A stretch of 5,573 nucleotides of DNA from Chloracidobacterium sp. UBA7659 (GTDB taxonomy: Bacteria > Acidobacteriota > Blastocatellia > Pyrinomonadales > Pyrinomonadaceae), in assembly GCA_002483395.1 (NCBI GenBank), contig DLHV01000155.1, forward strand, positions 38,631 to 44,203. Direction: 5' to 3'. The position numbers were made by a program, and so were the translations under genes. How positions within the stretch are numbered: position 1 is the stretch's first letter; the number at the start of each line of letters is the position of its first letter. Below, piece by piece: positions 4,544 to 5,573 of this stretch. Below the pieces are notes generated by a model. That model was not told the origin of the DNA, ran no database searches, and saw nothing but the letters and a program-made list of their open reading frames with translations.

Positions 4544-5551
4544 TCAGTTCTTCTTCACATAGCTCCTATGCACGACGACCTTTGACTTTTCGTCGCGTGT
4601 TTCGAACATCACGTTGTCTTTGTTCTCTCGCGTGACGAGGCGGTCACCGGCGCCGACCGCCTGTTCTTTCGCCTTGGCCTTGTCCGCATCGTCGATAAAT
4701 CCACTGACAGCTTCCGCTTTGACCGGGTCAGCCAGTCTGACGCTCCGAGATTCGGCAACAGCCTCGGTCGCCGAGGCCTTGAGCATCTTCACCCAAAGCT
4801 TTTTGAACAGGGCGTTCGACACATACACGTCGGCACTGTTGATCTTGCCGTTGATCGCCATAGCGTAACCGATGACGTCGGATTTGCCATTGACAATGCT
4901 GCTCAACGCCTTTACGTATTCATCGACATTAGCCACAACCTTTTCGTTTTCGAGGCTCAGTTGCAGGCTCGAAGCCGATTTGCCCGACGCCACCGATCCG
5001 CCGACGTTTTTGCTCAGGCGTGCCTGCGCGTCAGCCACCTGTCCCCAGACTTCCTGCTGCGAGCGTGCGGCATTGGCCGCAATCTTCAGTTCCTTGGTGA
5101 CCACGCGGTCGTTCGAGCTGGTAAATTTAGCCGAATCTTCTTCCCCGCGCTTCGTCCAACGGCCGGACTCGACGCAGAATGCCTCGATCCGAACTCGTCC
5201 CGACCGTGCCGGGATGATAATGCTTATAGCCAAAATGCGATCCTGCTTGCCGCCCTTGACGATGTCGCCGGACTGGATAAAAACGTCGAATTCCTTCGAT
5301 AAATTCTCCACCTCAAGCTCGTTCACGTCGGATGTCTCATAGACGGTAAAGAGCCTTCGCTCCATCGCTTCCTGCAGCGTCAAAACGTTGGACTTCTTTG
5401 ACTCGTCCTTGCCGTGTAGAAGAAAAATGGTGAGGTTCTTATGCGCATATGGAGCGGAGACTCGATAGTTGCTTTGAGCGTTCGCCGCGCCCAGCGTTCC
5501 AAAAACGATAAACATCAGCGTGCATACGCCTACAATACTTCGTAGCTTCAT
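4544..5551 (-). CDS. Secreted ARPP-1-domain protein, function unknown
   Basis: The 335-residue product begins with a signal peptide: Lys2 and Arg4, a hydrophobic core at about 6-20, then AANA before QSNY, giving likely cleavage after residue 25. It should be exported to the periplasm or beyond. The mature part matches, from memory, the ARPP-1 domain (ARG and rhodanese-phosphatase-superfamily-associated protein): TIFLLHGKD, LTLQEAMERRLFTVYE, SGDIVKGGKQDR at about 94-105, FCVESGRW at 125-132, QQEVWGQV at 165-172 and VIGYAMAINGKINSADVY at 226-243. The last 70 residues are charged and possibly helical. ARPP-1 has no established biochemical activity. The ATG at 5551 is chosen over the TTG at 5557 because GGAG ends 8 nt before it. 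The end is a TGA at 4546-4544, convergent with the PilZ gene. The promoter lies outside the window. Confidence 0.8.
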   Translation of the reverse strand: MKLRSIVGVCTLMFIVFGTLGAANAQSNYRVSAPYAHKNLTIFLLHGKDESKKSNVLTLQEAMERRLFTVYETSDVNELEVENLSKEFDVFIQSGDIVKGGKQDRILAISIIIPARSGRVRIEAFCVESGRWTKRGEEDSAKFTSSNDRVVTKELKIAANAARSQQEVWGQVADAQARLSKNVGGSVASGKSASSLQLSLENEKVVANVDEYVKALSSIVNGKSDVIGYAMAINGKINSADVYVSNALFKKLWVKMLKASATEAVAESRSVRLADPVKAEAVSGFIDDADKAKAKEQAVGAGDRLVTRENKDNVMFETRDEKSKVVVHRSYVKKN

Positions 5552-5559
5552 AAACAAAA

Positions 5560-5567
5560 CTCCTTCT
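5560..5567 (-). promoter_or_regulatory. Ribosome binding site that fixes the ARPP-1 gene start
   Basis: Minus-strand AGAAGGAG is a strong Shine-Dalgarno sequence. It is 8 nt from the ATG at 5551-5549 but only 2 nt from the in-frame TTG at 5557-5555, so the ATG is the start and the protein begins MKLRSIVG. Confidence 0.8.
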
Positions 5568-5573
5568 GGACTG

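Noticed and set aside
4872..5342. 156-codon open frame on the plus strand inside the ARPP-1 gene
   Set aside because: It is opposite a gene with signal peptide, ribosome binding site and family motifs; its Ser/Thr/Arg-rich translation is typical of a shadow frame.

Overview
The window most resembles a chromosomal segment of a free-living, medium-GC bacterium. The gene content (UvrC, a VapBC module, a PilZ protein, a secreted ARPP-1-type protein and a short 'MCL...CGF' hypothetical protein) would fit an Acidobacteriota, perhaps of the Blastocatellia/Pyrinomonadaceae type. That assignment is a guess from gene style, because no rRNA or other strong marker is present.

Layout. Positions 14-56 hold a GC-rich hairpin with a TTCG loop and a T-rich tail, which looks like the intrinsic terminator of a gene lying before the window. 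Next comes uvrC on the plus strand (84-1925), full length and with every catalytic residue visible, but cut by an in-frame TAG at 375-377, exactly behind the GIY-YIG nuclease domain. Converging on it, only 4 nt away, is a minus-strand vapB-vapC toxin-antitoxin operon (2607 to 1930). The antitoxin is intact. The PIN-domain toxin is split by a one-base frameshift, best placed at a G4A4 run (plus strand 2267-2274). The operon promoter carries two TGTACA-centred palindromes exactly 21 bp apart, a good candidate autoregulatory operator.

Divergent from vapBC is a gene for a small four-helix membrane protein (2818-3261). It has a near-consensus promoter and three copies of an 8-9 bp CTTGAAAT element around it. 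Then follow a small conserved hypothetical protein with a Cys-x-Cys-Gly-Phe motif (3455-3880, GTG start), a single-domain PilZ protein (4066-4401, likely c-di-GMP binding) and, on the minus strand at the right edge, a signal-peptide-bearing ARPP-1-domain protein (5551 to 4544).

How they relate. Apart from vapB-vapC, the genes do not look like one pathway: spacing and strand changes suggest independent transcription units. The intergenic stretches 3262-3454, 3881-4065 and 4402-4543 hold no convincing gene. The first two contain inverted repeats described below; the third shows nothing that I can support. The two most striking signals are the lesions in uvrC and vapC. Each leaves the flanking coding sequence well preserved, so each is either a very recent mutation, an assembly or sequencing error, or (less likely) a site of recoding. 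I see no clear new multi-gene system in this window.
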